Assembly: GCA_024277115.1 (NCBI GenBank)
Contig: JAJRVW010000125.1
Location: 1 to 63,013, forward strand
DNA from: Calditrichota bacterium
GTDB lineage: Bacteria > Calditrichota > Calditrichia > Calditrichales > J004
Direction of reading: 5' to 3'
Length of the DNA stretch: 63,013 nucleotides
In this document: positions 19,983 to 29,898 of the stretch, piece after piece
Position numbering within the stretch: position 1 is the stretch's first letter
Layout: every line of letters starts with the position of its first letter
Position numbers and translations under genes: made by a program
The notes under the pieces: model-generated
Databases searched by the model: none
Seen by the model: only the letters and a program-made list of their open reading frames with translations
Told to the model about the DNA's origin: nothing

Positions 19983-20834
19983 ATGTTCTTTAAAAATCAA
20001 AATGATAAACCTTTATTAACCATTATTGCCGCCTATCAACTTATTATGGTTGTGTTGCTGCTTCTGTATTTTACGAAAGTTGAGAACAGTTTTTTGTGGC
20101 TTCTGTTTCACGGCGCTGTTTTTGCCTTTTTATGGTGGGACCGTTCACAATATTTGAACCGGATAAAAAAATGGTCGGTGATTGTACTTATCCCGTTAAA
20201 TTTTACAGAGCTGCATTACCTCGTTCATACAGTACACCCGGTTGATTATGATACGCTTTTGATCCAGCTGGACAGGATGTTATTTGGGACAGACCCAACT
20301 ATTTGGATGGAGCAGTTTACAAATCCCTACCTAACCGAGTTTTTACAATATATTTATGCTACGTTTTATTTTTTGCCCATTGGGCTGGGAGTAATCCTTG
20401 CCAAAAAACAACGGGAAAATGATTTGAATTTTGTTTTCTTCCAGATTGTTTTTGGTTTTTATTTGTCATATCTCGGGTATTTTATATTACCGGCCATTGG
20501 GCCGCGCTTTACTTTGGACCACCTTCAAAGTTTTCCCTTAACCGGCGTATGGCTGGCGCAGGATATTCAACATCTTTTAAATACCCTGGAAAACTCTCAA
20601 CGCGATGCTTTCCCAAGCGGGCACACGGCCATGACCTTGCTTACGCTGTTTTATGCCCATAAATATCACCACCCCTATTTTTATTTTATGCTACCGGTTA
20701 CAGGCCTTATGCTCTTAGCAACCGTCTATTTAAGGTACCATTATGTTGTAGATGTTCTGGGAGGGATTATTTTATTTGTGTTCATAATTTTGTTAGGATC
20801 ATGGTTGTATCATTTTTTAGCGGAAAAAGAATGA
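19983..20834 (+). CDS. PAP2 superfamily membrane phosphatase
   Basis: 283 residues with five or six transmembrane segments. The PAP2 motifs are visible late in the chain: FPSGHTAMT (motif 2) and RYHYVVDVLGG (motif 3). The arrangement resembles inositolphosphotransferase/Aur1-like PAP2 proteins. The substrate could be a phosphatidic acid, undecaprenyl diphosphate or a related lipid phosphate. The 230 bases upstream hold no recognisable gene. Confidence 0.85.
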   Translation: MFFKNQNDKPLLTIIAAYQLIMVVLLLLYFTKVENSFLWLLFHGAVFAFLWWDRSQYLNRIKKWSVIVLIPLNFTELHYLVHTVHPVDYDTLLIQLDRMLFGTDPTIWMEQFTNPYLTEFLQYIYATFYFLPIGLGVILAKKQRENDLNFVFFQIVFGFYLSYLGYFILPAIGPRFTLDHLQSFPLTGVWLAQDIQHLLNTLENSQRDAFPSGHTAMTLLTLFYAHKYHHPYFYFMLPVTGLMLLATVYLRYHYVVDVLGGIILFVFIILLGSWLYHFLAEKE

Positions 20835-20897
20835 TTTGTGTATCCCTTTGTACCTGTGACAATCAAAAACAGGAAAGTAAAATTTAAGAGAATAAAA

Positions 20898-21428
20898 ATG
20901 AATTTATTAAATGCGTTTAAAAATGCTATACCCATGGATGAATATTTAGAGACCATGGACGATCAGAGAAAAGTCCATGAACTGCACTATAAAAAAGCTG
21001 AGATTATGGGTGAATTGCCCGCGTTTTCCGGGCTTAAAATTCTGGTTATAACAGAGCCCTGGTGTGGTGACTCGTCCACTATCCTGCCTGTGTTAATCAA
21101 AATGTTTGAAGCTAAAGATGCTGAAATAAAGGTGGCCTTGCGGGATGAAAACCCGGAGCTGATCGACCAATTCCTTACAAATGGCGGGCGTGCAATTCCC
21201 ATTATCCTTGTCCTTGATGCGTCCGGTGAATTGATTATGAAATTTGGCCCGCGTCCCAAAAAGATCCAAGCCATTTTTGAAGAGCATAGGCAAGCTATTG
21301 CCGATGGTAAAATCGAGAAAAAAGAGGTGATGTTAAAAATACGGAACTTTTATTCCAAAGACCGCGGTAAAATTGTTTCTGAAGAATTTATTAATGCATT
21401 GAAAAGAAGTTTTAATACTGCAAAGTAA
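20898..21428 (+). CDS. Thioredoxin-fold family protein
   Basis: 176 residues with a thioredoxin-like core: KILVITEPWCGDSSTILPVL holds a CxxS active site instead of CxxC, and GGRAIPIILVLD supplies the cis-proline strand. This form is common in Bacillota and FCB proteins of the bacillithiol/thioredoxin-like group. A single-cysteine site favours thiol exchange or de-glutathionylation-like chemistry over disulfide reduction; that is inference. The ATG at 20898 is chosen over an upstream GTG at 20838 because the fold begins there. Confidence 0.82.
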   Translation: MNLLNAFKNAIPMDEYLETMDDQRKVHELHYKKAEIMGELPAFSGLKILVITEPWCGDSSTILPVLIKMFEAKDAEIKVALRDENPELIDQFLTNGGRAIPIILVLDASGELIMKFGPRPKKIQAIFEEHRQAIADGKIEKKEVMLKIRNFYSKDRGKIVSEEFINALKRSFNTAK

Positions 21429-21564
21429 AAACAGGGTTTTAAAATATTTAGTAGGGAAATTTTTTATTTTAACTTTTTCCATAAATCCTCAATAGCATCT
21501 TGTCACACATCTTCTTAAATTAGGTAACCTAATTCAATTCCTGCTCATTTTTTGATTGTGGCTT

Positions 21565-22620
21565 ATGTCTGAAACAAATAGTACGCCCCGTTTTATTAAT
21601 TTTGCAATCGGGATTATCGTTTTATTTCTTGCGGTGTGGGTTTTAATTCTTGGCCGGGCTATAATCCTGCCGTTTATGATTGCAGCTTTCCTCACTTTTG
21701 TATTAGAACCTTTGATCACCATTTTGGGGCGTATAAAAATCCCCAGAGGGTTGGCCGTATTTTTAACAATCATTATTTCGTTCGTCATCCTCTATCTTAT
21801 TGGCCTTCTTGTCTATTCCAACGTCCAAACTTTTGTGGAACAATTCCCGACTTACGAAGAGCGGCTTGTCTCCCTTTTAGAAGGTACGGTTAGCTCCATC
21901 GAAGAAATTATCGGGCAGCCTATCAGTGTAGATTTATGGGAAAAAATTAACTGGCTCGATGCCATTAAGCAATTTTCCATCGCCAGTAATGTTGTTGCCG
22001 GTGTTGGGACTTTCTTTACTTTTTTTGGCAAGATGTTGATTGTTACTGTTTTTATGGCTTATATGCTGATGGGCAAAAACAATCTAAAGGCCAAGATTTT
22101 TAAAGCGTTCCCCAATAACCAGGCCAACCGCATTGATGACATTATTGATGCCGCATCTGATAAAATCCAAAAATACCTCAGCACCAAATTACTCGTCAGC
22201 CTGATTACAGGGCTTATTTCATTTATTGTTTTTACAATATTCGGGCTGGATTTTGCCGTGTTCTGGTCCATCGTTATTTTTCTGTTTAATTTTATCCCCA
22301 ACATAGGTTCGATTATCGCCTCGCTGCTTCCGGTGATTTTTTCCATTTTGCAATTTGGTTCATTTAGCACGGCCTTATGGCTGTTGCTTGTTTTAGGCAT
22401 CTTACAATTTATTATGGGCAATATTCTTGAGCCGCGCCTTATGGGCTATTCCTTAAACCTAAGCCCGATGATTGTGATTTTGTCTTTGATTTTCTGGGGA
22501 TATATCTGGGGCGTTGCCGGTATGTTGCTTTCTGTTCCTATTTTAGCAACCAGCGCCATTGTGTTTGAGCGAATCGAATCTTTGCGTTTTATAAGCGTGT
22601 TTTTAAAAGGGGAAGTTTAG
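21565..22620 (+). CDS. AI-2E family transporter-like permease
   Basis: About 351 residues with seven or eight transmembrane helices in the family pattern: two N-terminal helix pairs, a large loop (roughly 75-150), and four C-terminal helices. Family motifs seen include FNFIPNIGSIIASLLPV and NILEPRLMGYSLNLSPMIVILSL (split across residues). Members include TqsA-type exporters and Na+/H+ antiporters, so the substrate is unknown. The ATG at 21565 is preferred over the TTG at 21556. Confidence 0.88.
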   Translation: MSETNSTPRFINFAIGIIVLFLAVWVLILGRAIILPFMIAAFLTFVLEPLITILGRIKIPRGLAVFLTIIISFVILYLIGLLVYSNVQTFVEQFPTYEERLVSLLEGTVSSIEEIIGQPISVDLWEKINWLDAIKQFSIASNVVAGVGTFFTFFGKMLIVTVFMAYMLMGKNNLKAKIFKAFPNNQANRIDDIIDAASDKIQKYLSTKLLVSLITGLISFIVFTIFGLDFAVFWSIVIFLFNFIPNIGSIIASLLPVIFSILQFGSFSTALWLLLVLGILQFIMGNILEPRLMGYSLNLSPMIVILSLIFWGYIWGVAGMLLSVPILATSAIVFERIESLRFISVFLKGEV

Positions 22621-22653
22621 GGATTTTAAGATTGTTGAGCGTTTTTAGCGAAA

Positions 22654-22672
22654 TCCCGTGTTTTATACGGGA
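22654..22672. other. Small hairpin without a U-tract
   Basis: TCCCGT and ACGGGA pair perfectly around a seven-base loop. No T-run follows, so it is not a convincing terminator. It directly precedes the solo copy of the four-helix cassette arm at 22673-22691. Confidence 0.35.
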
Positions 22673-22691
22673 AAGACTGTAAGATTGAAAG
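22673..22691. repeat. Solo copy of the four-helix cassette arm
   Basis: AAGACTGTAAGATTGAAAG differs from the cassette arm at 16845-16863 at two of 19 positions. It stands alone upstream of the M49 peptidase gene. Confidence 0.45.
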
Positions 22692-22726
22692 TTGTTTTTG
22701 AATAATATTAATATGAAAGGACCGAG

Positions 22727-24769
22727 ATGAAGATGTTAGTTTTTTTAATTGTTTTGGTAGGGTTGATTGTTGCCCGTCAGGAAACCGCACCTAAGGAAGA
22801 AGGGGCGTTTAAATACCAAACCGAGCAATTTGCCGATGTGCGAATTATCCGTTACCAGGTACCGGGTTTTGAAGAGTTGGATTTGAAGACGAAGAAATTA
22901 TTGTATTTTCTCTCCCAGGCCGCACTCTCCGGTCGCGATATAATCTATGATCAAAATTTTAAGTATAACCTGCTTGTGCGCCGCACGCTGGAAGCTATTA
23001 TCGAAAATTATTCCGGCGATAAGAACAGCGACGATTTTAAAAATTTTATGGTGTATGCGAAACGGGTTTGGTTTGCCAACGGTATTCATCACCATTATTC
23101 CAAAGATAAGTTTAAACCCGCTTTCAGCGCGGATTATTTTAGCGAATTGGTAAAAGCTGTTCCCGCCGAAAAATTGCCGTTGGCCAAAGATGAAAATATC
23201 GATGGTTTTCTTACACGCATCACACCGATTATGTTTGATGAAAGCTTGTATGCAAAAAGTGTAAACCTTGATGCAGGGATTGACCATATCAAAGAATCGG
23301 CCAATAATTATTATGAAGGTGTGACAGAACAAGAGGTTGTTGATTTTTATAAAAGCAAAATAAATAAGAATGATGCCGAACCTATTTCCTGGGGATTGAA
23401 TTCCAAATTGATTAAAGAAGATGGCGTTATCAAAGAAAAAGTCTGGAAGATTGGCGGTATGTACAGCGCGGCAATCGAGCAGATTGTTTATTGGCTTAAT
23501 AAGGCTGTGGATGTTGCCGAAAATGATCAACAAAAAAAGACTTTGCAGCTTTTAATAAAATATTACCAAACAGGCGACCTGCATGTTTTTGATGAATACA
23601 GCATTGCCTGGGTAAATGACACGGAATCGAAAGTGGATATGATCAATGGTTTTATTGAAGTTTATGGCGATGCGCTTGGCTATCGCGGTGCGTATGAATC
23701 CATTATTCAGGTAAAAGACCCCATCGCCACAAAACGTATAGCCGCCATCAGTAAAGAGGCGCAGTGGTTTGAAGATAATTCCCCGTTGATGGCTGAACAT
23801 AAAAAGGAAAACGTAAAAGGCATCACGGCCAACGTGATTAATGCTGTAATGGAAGCAGGCGATGCGGCACCGTCCACACCCATCGGCGTAAACTTGCCCA
23901 ATGCCAATTGGATCCGTTCTACACATGGCTCTAAGTCTGTTAATTTGGGCAATATTGTGGATGCTTACAGTGAGTCCTCTAAAAGCAGCGGCTCTTTAGA
24001 ATAATTTGCCTGGGACCAGGCGGCAATTGATCTTGAAAGAGAGTGGGGCAAATTAGGCAGCAATCTGCACACCGATATGCACGAAGTAATCGGTCATGCG
24101 TCGGGCAAAATCAATCCCGGGATTGGCACACCAAAAGAGACATTGAAAAATTATTCCAATACGTTGGAAGAAGCGCGCGCGGACTTGGTCGCCCTCTATT
24201 TTATAATGGACGAGCGTCTTGTAAAAATGGGAATTTTGCCCAATTTAAAGCCGGGCATGGCCGAGTATAACAGTTATATTGCCAATGGTATGATGAAACA
24301 GCTAAAACGTTTGGAACCGGGCGCTAACCTTGAGGAAGCACACATGCGCAACCGGCAGCTTAATGCCAGTTGGGTTTATGAAAAAGGTTTGGCCGATAGT
24401 GTAATCGAGAAAAAAGTACGTGGTGGCAAAACCTATTTTGTGATAAATGATTATATGAAATTAAAAGAACTCTTTGGCCAATTGTTGCGGGAAATCCAAC
24501 GGATAAAATCCGAAGGGGATTATGAAGCCGGGAAAAACCTGGTTGAAACGTATGGCGTAAAAGTGGATAAAGAATTGCATGAAGAGGTTTTAGCACGTTA
24601 TAAAAAGTTAAACATTGCCTCGTATGGTGGGTTTATCCAGCCAAAACTTACAGCTGTTGAAGAAGAAGGAAAAATTGTTGATGTGAAAATTGAATACCCG
24701 GATGATTTTACAAAACAAATGCTTTTGTTTAGTAAAAATTATTCGTTTTTACCGACGATGAATTAAGCT
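22727..24769 (+). pseudogene. Dipeptidyl-peptidase III (M49), interrupted by an in-frame TAA
   Basis: Both halves lie in the same frame: 22727-24001, then TAA at 24002-24004 (codon 426), then an open frame to the stop near 24766. The read-through product would be about 680 residues, the family size. After the TAA comes FAWDQAAIDLEREWG and the M49 zinc site HEVIGH (about 452-457) with EEARAD (E482). The 5' half alone has no active site. The N-terminus MKMLVFLIVLVGLIVARQET looks like a lipoprotein signal in which the lipobox Cys is now Arg (CGT at 22775, one transition from TGT). The TAA is one change from GAA. A stop plus a lost lipobox favours decay, though error remains possible. Confidence 0.85.
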
Positions 24770-24785
24770 AATATTTGGACGATTG

Positions 24786-24807
24786 GGTGGCTTTGCCGCC
24801 TTTTTTT
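24786..24807 (+). terminator. Rho-independent terminator after the M49 gene
   Basis: GGTGGC-TTT-GCCGCC forms a six-pair stem with one G-T pair, followed directly by seven T. It separates the peptidase from the rfb genes. Confidence 0.8.
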
Positions 24808-24845
24808 GTTAATTTTAAATCTTAGATTTTTAAGGAGTTTGTGAA

Positions 24846-25907
24846 TTGAAAAAAGTTCTAATAACCGGTGGGGCAGGTTTTATCGGTTCCAATCTGGTGC
24901 ATTATCTTATCGACAATAAGCTGGCCGAAGTCATCAATGTTGATCTTTTGACCTATGCCGGGAATTTGGCTTCTTTGAAAGCCGTAGAAAATAATCCACT
25001 TTACCATTTTGAAAAGGCGGATATTTGCGATCCTGAAAAAATAAAAACTATTTTTGAAAAATATAAACCGGACCTGGTTATGCACCTTGCGGCGGAATCG
25101 CATGTGGACCGTTCCATTGACGGACCGGCGGAGTTTTTAAATACCAATATTATGGGCACCTATAATATGCTGGAAATCAGCCGTTCGTACTGGGAAAAAC
25201 TTGATGATGATAAAAAGAATGGTTTTCGGTTTTTACATATTTCCACCGATGAGGTTTTTGGTTCCCTCGGTACCGAAGGCATTTTCAGTGAGACCACGGC
25301 TTACGATCCCAAATCGCCATACTCGGCCAGCAAAGCTTCATCCGATCATTTAGCGCGTGCCTGGCAACATACTTTTGGACTTCCAACGTTGATTACAAAC
25401 TGCTCTAATAATTATGGCCCTTATCAATTCCCCGAAAAATTAATCCCAGTAATTATTTTAAATGCCCTGCAAGGCAAGCCAATCCCGGTTTATGGTAAAG
25501 GGGAAAATATCCGTGACTGGCTTTATGTGGAAGATCATGTTTCTGCTTTATGGAAGGTTATAACCGAAGGTGGAACTGGCGAGACTTATTGCATTGGTGG
25601 CAATAATGAAAAACAGAATATTGATGTGGTAAAAATCATTTGCAGCTTAATGGACGAGTTGAGCGATAACCCAAAAGTAGGGCGGCATGAAGATTTAATC
25701 ACGTATGTAAAAGACAGGCCGGGCCACGATCTGCGCTATGCCATCGATGCGACGAAGATAAAAAATGATTTGGGTTGGGAGCCGGCCACAACCTTTGAGG
25801 TAGGCTTTCGGAAAACGGTAAAATGGTACCTGGAAAACCTGGATTGGTGCTCGGACGTTTTGGACGGTAAGTTGGATTTAAAGAGAATTGGTCTGAAAAA
25901 TACTTGA
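24846..25907 (+). CDS. rfbB: dTDP-glucose 4,6-dehydratase
   Basis: 353 residues of the extended SDR family. The NAD-binding [11 protein letters not shown] is at the start, with [10 protein letters not shown], the catalytic TDEVFG and [10 protein letters not shown] further in. It makes dTDP-4-keto-6-deoxyglucose for L-rhamnose or other deoxysugars of surface polysaccharide. It starts at TTG with AAGGAG nine bases upstream. The TGA stop lies within the left arm of the GxxExxY cassette. Confidence 0.96.
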   Translation: MKKVLITGGAGFIGSNLVHYLIDNKLAEVINVDLLTYAGNLASLKAVENNPLYHFEKADICDPEKIKTIFEKYKPDLVMHLAAESHVDRSIDGPAEFLNTNIMGTYNMLEISRSYWEKLDDDKKNGFRFLHISTDEVFGSLGTEGIFSETTAYDPKSPYSASKASSDHLARAWQHTFGLPTLITNCSNNYGPYQFPEKLIPVIILNALQGKPIPVYGKGENIRDWLYVEDHVSALWKVITEGGTGETYCIGGNNEKQNIDVVKIICSLMDELSDNPKVGRHEDLITYVKDRPGHDLRYAIDATKIKNDLGWEPATTFEVGFRKTVKWYLENLDWCSDVLDGKLDLKRIGLKNT

Positions 25908-26334
25908 CAGGATTACAGGATAAGAAAATATTTCTCTATGGAATATCAGAATATTACAGAACAAATTATAAAATGTGCTTATAAGGTTTATAACACATTG
26001 GGGTTCGGCTATCTTGAATCGGTCTATGAGAAAAGCATTATAATTGAATTAAAGAAAACAGGTTTAGATGTAGAAAGTCAAAACCCAATAACAGTCAGAT
26101 ATGACAACGAGATTGTTGGTTCATTTATAGCAGACTTATTTGTTGATAAAAAGGTAATCGTTGAATTAAAATCGATAAAAACTCTCACAAAAGCACATGA
26201 AGTCCAGTTAGTTAACTATTTAACAGCAACAGGAATCGATGTTGGTTTATTGATCAATTTTGGAGAGTCGAAAGTAGAAGTAAAAAGAAAAGTCAGGATG
26301 CTAAAAAAGTGATTTTTATCCTGTTATCCTGTCA
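25905..26334. mobile_element. Inverted-repeat-bounded cassette carrying a GxxExxY gene
   Basis: The left end TGACAGGATTACAGGATAAG (25905-25924, continuing into A-rich text) is matched by the reverse complement of the right end at 26312-26334, TGACAGGATAACAGGATAAA, with one clear mismatch over the first 19 bases. The element holds a single gene, splits rfbB from rfbA and uses the rfbB stop codon as its first three bases. No transposase is present, so movement would need an outside enzyme. Confidence 0.68.
25938..26312 (+). CDS. GxxExxY family protein
   Basis: 124 residues. The name-giving motif is seen as GYLESVY within NTLGFGYLESVYEKSI, followed by the family blocks GSFIADLFVDKKVIVELKS and LVNYLTATGIDVGLLINFG. 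The ADL...VELK spacing resembles a PD-(D/E)xK nuclease-type core, which is suggestive only. Family members are short, often present in many copies and scattered between unrelated genes. The stop overlaps the right inverted-repeat arm. Confidence 0.85.
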   Translation: MEYQNITEQIIKCAYKVYNTLGFGYLESVYEKSIIIELKKTGLDVESQNPITVRYDNEIVGSFIADLFVDKKVIVELKSIKTLTKAHEVQLVNYLTATGIDVGLLINFGESKVEVKRKVRMLKK

Positions 26335-26374
26335 GTGAAAAGATGTTTTAATATACGATCGAAAAGGAGTTATC

Positions 26375-27238
26375 GTGAAAGGAATAATCTTAGCCGGTGG
26401 AAGTGGGACGAGGCTTTATCCGGTAACACAAACGGTTAGTAAACAATTATTGCCTGTGTACGACAAACCGATGATTTATTACCCGCTTTCAACACTTATG
26501 TTTGCCGGGATAAATGATGTTTTAATCATCACGACACCGGAAGATGCGGATCAGTTCCAGCGTTTGTTAAAAGATGGCAGCCAATGGGGGATAAATATTT
26601 CGTATGCGGTACAACCCAATCCAGAAGGACTTGCCCAAGCCTTTATTATTGGTGAAGACTTTGTAGGCGGCGATACGGTTTCACTTGTTTTGGGCGATAA
26701 TATCTTTTTTGGCCATTCATTGCCCGAGATGTTGACCCATGCGGCACAGGTAAAAGATGGTGCGACTGTTTTTGGCTATTATGTAAAGGATCCCGAAAGA
26801 TATGGTGTCGTAGAATTTAATGAAAAGAACGAGGCTTTAAGCATAGAGGAAAAACCGGAGAAACCGAAATCCAATTATGCTGTAACCGGATTGTATTTTT
26901 ATGACAATGACGTACTTGAAATTGCCAAGAATATAAAACCTTCGCCACGTGGTGAGTTGGAAATTACTGACGTAAACCGTGTTTATCTGGAAAATGGCAA
27001 ACTAAATGTGGAGTTGATGGGACGCGGATTTGCCTGGTTGGATACGGGCACACACCAATCTCTTGTTGACGCGACTTTATTTATTAAAACCATTGAGGAC
27101 AGGCAAGGATTGAAAATCGGCTGTATCGAAGAGATTGCCTATCGAAATGGATTTATTGATGCCGGCCAGGTTGAACGACTTGCCGAACCCATGAAAAAAA
27201 ATAATTATGGGCAATATTTATTAGGACTCTTAAAATAG
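26375..27238 (+). CDS. rfbA: Glucose-1-phosphate thymidylyltransferase
   Basis: 287 residues. The nucleotidyltransferase motif [11 protein letters not shown] is at the N-terminus, then KPMIYYPLS and the metal-binding LGDNIFFG. It makes dTDP-glucose, the substrate of RfbB. It starts at GTG with AAGGAG upstream. Its own ribosome binding site follows directly after the cassette, so expression may persist from the rfbB promoter despite the insertion. Confidence 0.97.
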   Translation: MKGIILAGGSGTRLYPVTQTVSKQLLPVYDKPMIYYPLSTLMFAGINDVLIITTPEDADQFQRLLKDGSQWGINISYAVQPNPEGLAQAFIIGEDFVGGDTVSLVLGDNIFFGHSLPEMLTHAAQVKDGATVFGYYVKDPERYGVVEFNEKNEALSIEEKPEKPKSNYAVTGLYFYDNDVLEIAKNIKPSPRGELEITDVNRVYLENGKLNVELMGRGFAWLDTGTHQSLVDATLFIKTIEDRQGLKIGCIEEIAYRNGFIDAGQVERLAEPMKKNNYGQYLLGLLK

Positions 27239-27251
27239 AATTAAGGAAGAA

Positions 27252-27800
27252 ATGCCGTTTATATTTGAAAAAACAGAATTGAGTGAAGTTATAATCATCA
27301 AACCAAGTATTTTTAAAGATCAGCGCGGGACTTTTTTTGAGTCTTACAAACATTCTGAATTTGCAGATAATGGAATTACCCAAAATTTTGTTCAGGATAA
27401 TTGTTCAAAATCAACGAAAGGTGTTTTGCGCGGCCTGCATTACCAGGTTGAACCTTTTACGCAGGGAAAGCTGGTACGGTGTATCTGTGGATCGGTTTTT
27501 GATGTGGCGGTGGATATTCGTAAAAGCTCAGCTACATTTGGCAAGTGGGTAGGATATACTTTGTCTGAAGAGAATAATAATATGCTTTATATTCCGCCGG
27601 GTTTTGCCCATGGCTTTCAGGCGCTTACAGACATCGCAGAGGTGGCATACAAAGTGACGGCAGAATATAATGCGGAAAGTGAACGCAGCTTAAAGTGGAA
27701 TGATCCTGAAATTGGTATTAACTGGCCTGTTCAAGAAGTTTTATTATCAGAGAAAGACAAAATTGCACCCGCTTTGGGAGAGGCAATATTATTTGAGTAA
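27252..27800 (+). CDS. rfbC: dTDP-4-dehydrorhamnose 3,5-epimerase
   Basis: 182 residues, cupin fold. The motif KSTKGVLRGLHYQ and the catalytic region FDVAVDIRKSSATFGKW, followed by YIPPGFAHGFQ, are typical. It is 13 bases from rfbA and surely cotranscribed. rfbD, needed for the last step to dTDP-L-rhamnose, is not in the window. Confidence 0.96.
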   Translation: MPFIFEKTELSEVIIIKPSIFKDQRGTFFESYKHSEFADNGITQNFVQDNCSKSTKGVLRGLHYQVEPFTQGKLVRCICGSVFDVAVDIRKSSATFGKWVGYTLSEENNNMLYIPPGFAHGFQALTDIAEVAYKVTAEYNAESERSLKWNDPEIGINWPVQEVLLSEKDKIAPALGEAILFE

Positions 27801-27813
27801 TGTTTTGGACGTT

Positions 27814-29775
27814 TTAATTATCTAGAACTATTCGTACCTTTCTTACAAGATCCATAGGCGAGAATGGCTTCTGGATAAATTCTGTTCCGGGATCGAGGAT
27901 ACCTTGCTCATCAATGGCATTATCGGTATAACCCGACATATAAATGATCTTTGTCCCTTCTTTAAAGTTTTCGAGGTTTTCGATTAGTTTTTTTCCACCC
28001 ATTTCCGGCATCACTACATCGGTTAATATTAAGCTAATATCATCACGGTTTTTGTTATAAACATCGATAGCAAGCTTTCCATTGCTAGCTTCTAAAATTG
28101 AATACCCTTTCAATTCCAGCATTTCAATAACAAGTTCACGTACTTGTTCTTCGTCTTCCACAACTAAAATTGTTTCTGTACCACCTAAATTTCCCGTATG
28201 GAGCGTTTGCCCTGTTTCTTCAATGGCCACTTCCTCTTCAACAATATCGGGTTTTGGGATATAGATGGAAAAAGTTGTGCCTATATTTTTTTGGCTGTCC
28301 ACGGTGATGTGGCATCCACTTTGTTCAACAATACCATAAACCGTTGAGAGTCCCAGACCGGTTCCTTTTCCTTTTTCTTTAGTTGTATAAAACGGCTCAA
28401 ATATGCGGTCTAAAATACTTTCCTCAATCCCTATGCCAGAGTCACAGATATTTAGAATTATATATTCGCCCGCCTTAATTTCCTTTGTACTATTTTCTTC
28501 AGAGATTTCTGTACTATTAGTTGAAATAATCAATCTGCCGCCTTCGGGCATGGCATCGCGCGCATTTACAACAAGGTTCATTATCACGGTTTCTATCTGC
28601 CCGGGATCGGCCATGATTTTATGCAAATCTTTTTCCAGGCGTGCTTCCAGCATAATGTTTTCACCGATTAAGCGGTTTAACATTTTTTCCATATCATGGA
28701 TGAGATGGTTAATATCAATTAGTTTTGGTTCTAAAATTTGTTTACGGCTAAAGGCAAGTAATTGCCTAGTTAACGAAGCCGCACGATCGGCCGCTTTATT
28801 AATCTGAATTATATTTTTATATTGAGGGTTCTCTTTATCTATGGCGGCAAGCAGGTTATTACTATAACCCGAAATAACGATCAACAGATTGTTGAAATCG
28901 TGCGCGACACCTCCGGCGAGCTGGCCAATTGCTTCCATTTTTAATGATTGGCGTAATTGTTCTTCCAACTGCTTTCTGTCTGTGATATCACGCCCTACAC
29001 AAATTATTAAAATAGGATTGCCCGCGTCATCTGCAATGGAAGATGTAGAGAGGGAAAAAGGAAATTCCTCATTATTTTTTCTGCGGCATAAAATCTCGCC
29101 AGTCCAGGATTTCCTTTTTGTGCTTGGGATTATTTCATCTTCAAAAAGGTTTTTAGAATTTTCAGTACAAAGCTGGCTAATATTTTTTGTTTTTAATTCG
29201 GATGCAGAATAATTAAAAATGTCGTAAAGCTTTTCATTTGCAAATATTATATTCCCTGTCAGGTCAATTATTGCCAAGCCTTCGCTAATACTGCGCATGG
29301 CGTGGGCCAGCATATTGATTTCGACTTCGGTACGCTTTCTGGCCGCTATGTCTGAGATTGTGGCGATAAAAAAAATTTCGCTATCAATGCTTACAACGGA
29401 TAGTGAAATCTCCATTGGAAAAATTTCACCATTAGTGCGTTTGGCCGCAATTTCCATTTTATCTAATGGTGTGTTACCCTCGGACGAGGTGAGTGCAAAA
29501 TGTTTTAAGAGACTTAAAAACCGTTGTTTATTCTGATCGGGTATAAAACTGGAAAACGAGTGACCACGCATTTCAATATCGGTGCACTGAAAAACTTTTT
29601 CTGCAACGGGGTTTAATATTAATATAGATGCGTCTTTATCCAATAAAAGCATGGCATCGTTGCTAGCGTAAAAAACAGCATTTAATAAAACAGTTATTTT
29701 TTGTGATAGATTATTGATATCAGGTTGGGCAGTCATCTTATCGGCACCGTAGGAATCTGAAGAATTTATTTTCAT
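27814..29775 (-). CDS. Hybrid sensor histidine kinase: PAS-PAS-HisKA-HATPase-REC
   Basis: 653 residues, no membrane segment, so cytoplasmic. Two PAS domains (about 25-140 and 155-270) precede an H-box reading QLAGGVAHDFNNLL (His about 293), an ATPase with the G2 box TGLGLSTVYGIV, and a C-terminal REC with VVEDEE and LILTDVVMPEMGG. The H-box subtype (AHDFNNLL) is that of kinases that relay to or regulate REC partners. It is a paralogue of the kinase at 36785. The gene converges on rfbC and is divergent from the lytic transglycosylase gene. Confidence 0.93.
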   Translation of the reverse strand: MKINSSDSYGADKMTAQPDINNLSQKITVLLNAVFYASNDAMLLLDKDASILILNPVAEKVFQCTDIEMRGHSFSSFIPDQNKQRFLSLLKHFALTSSEGNTPLDKMEIAAKRTNGEIFPMEISLSVVSIDSEIFFIATISDIAARKRTEVEINMLAHAMRSISEGLAIIDLTGNIIFANEKLYDIFNYSASELKTKNISQLCTENSKNLFEDEIIPSTKRKSWTGEILCRRKNNEEFPFSLSTSSIADDAGNPILIICVGRDITDRKQLEEQLRQSLKMEAIGQLAGGVAHDFNNLLIVISGYSNNLLAAIDKENPQYKNIIQINKAADRAASLTRQLLAFSRKQILEPKLIDINHLIHDMEKMLNRLIGENIMLEARLEKDLHKIMADPGQIETVIMNLVVNARDAMPEGGRLIISTNSTEISEENSTKEIKAGEYIILNICDSGIGIEESILDRIFEPFYTTKEKGKGTGLGLSTVYGIVEQSGCHITVDSQKNIGTTFSIYIPKPDIVEEEVAIEETGQTLHTGNLGGTETILVVEDEEQVRELVIEMLELKGYSILEASNGKLAIDVYNKNRDDISLILTDVVMPEMGGKKLIENLENFKEGTKIIYMSGYTDNAIDEQGILDPGTEFIQKPFSPMDLVRKVRIVLDN

Positions 29776-29898
29776 ACCTCTAAAACTTTGTCATTTTTCT
29801 AATTATTTATAAAACCACATCGACTAAGTTATATTAAATGTTTAGGATTGTTGCGCTTTGTGGTATTATTGACCAATCTAAAATTATTTCTTTAAAAA

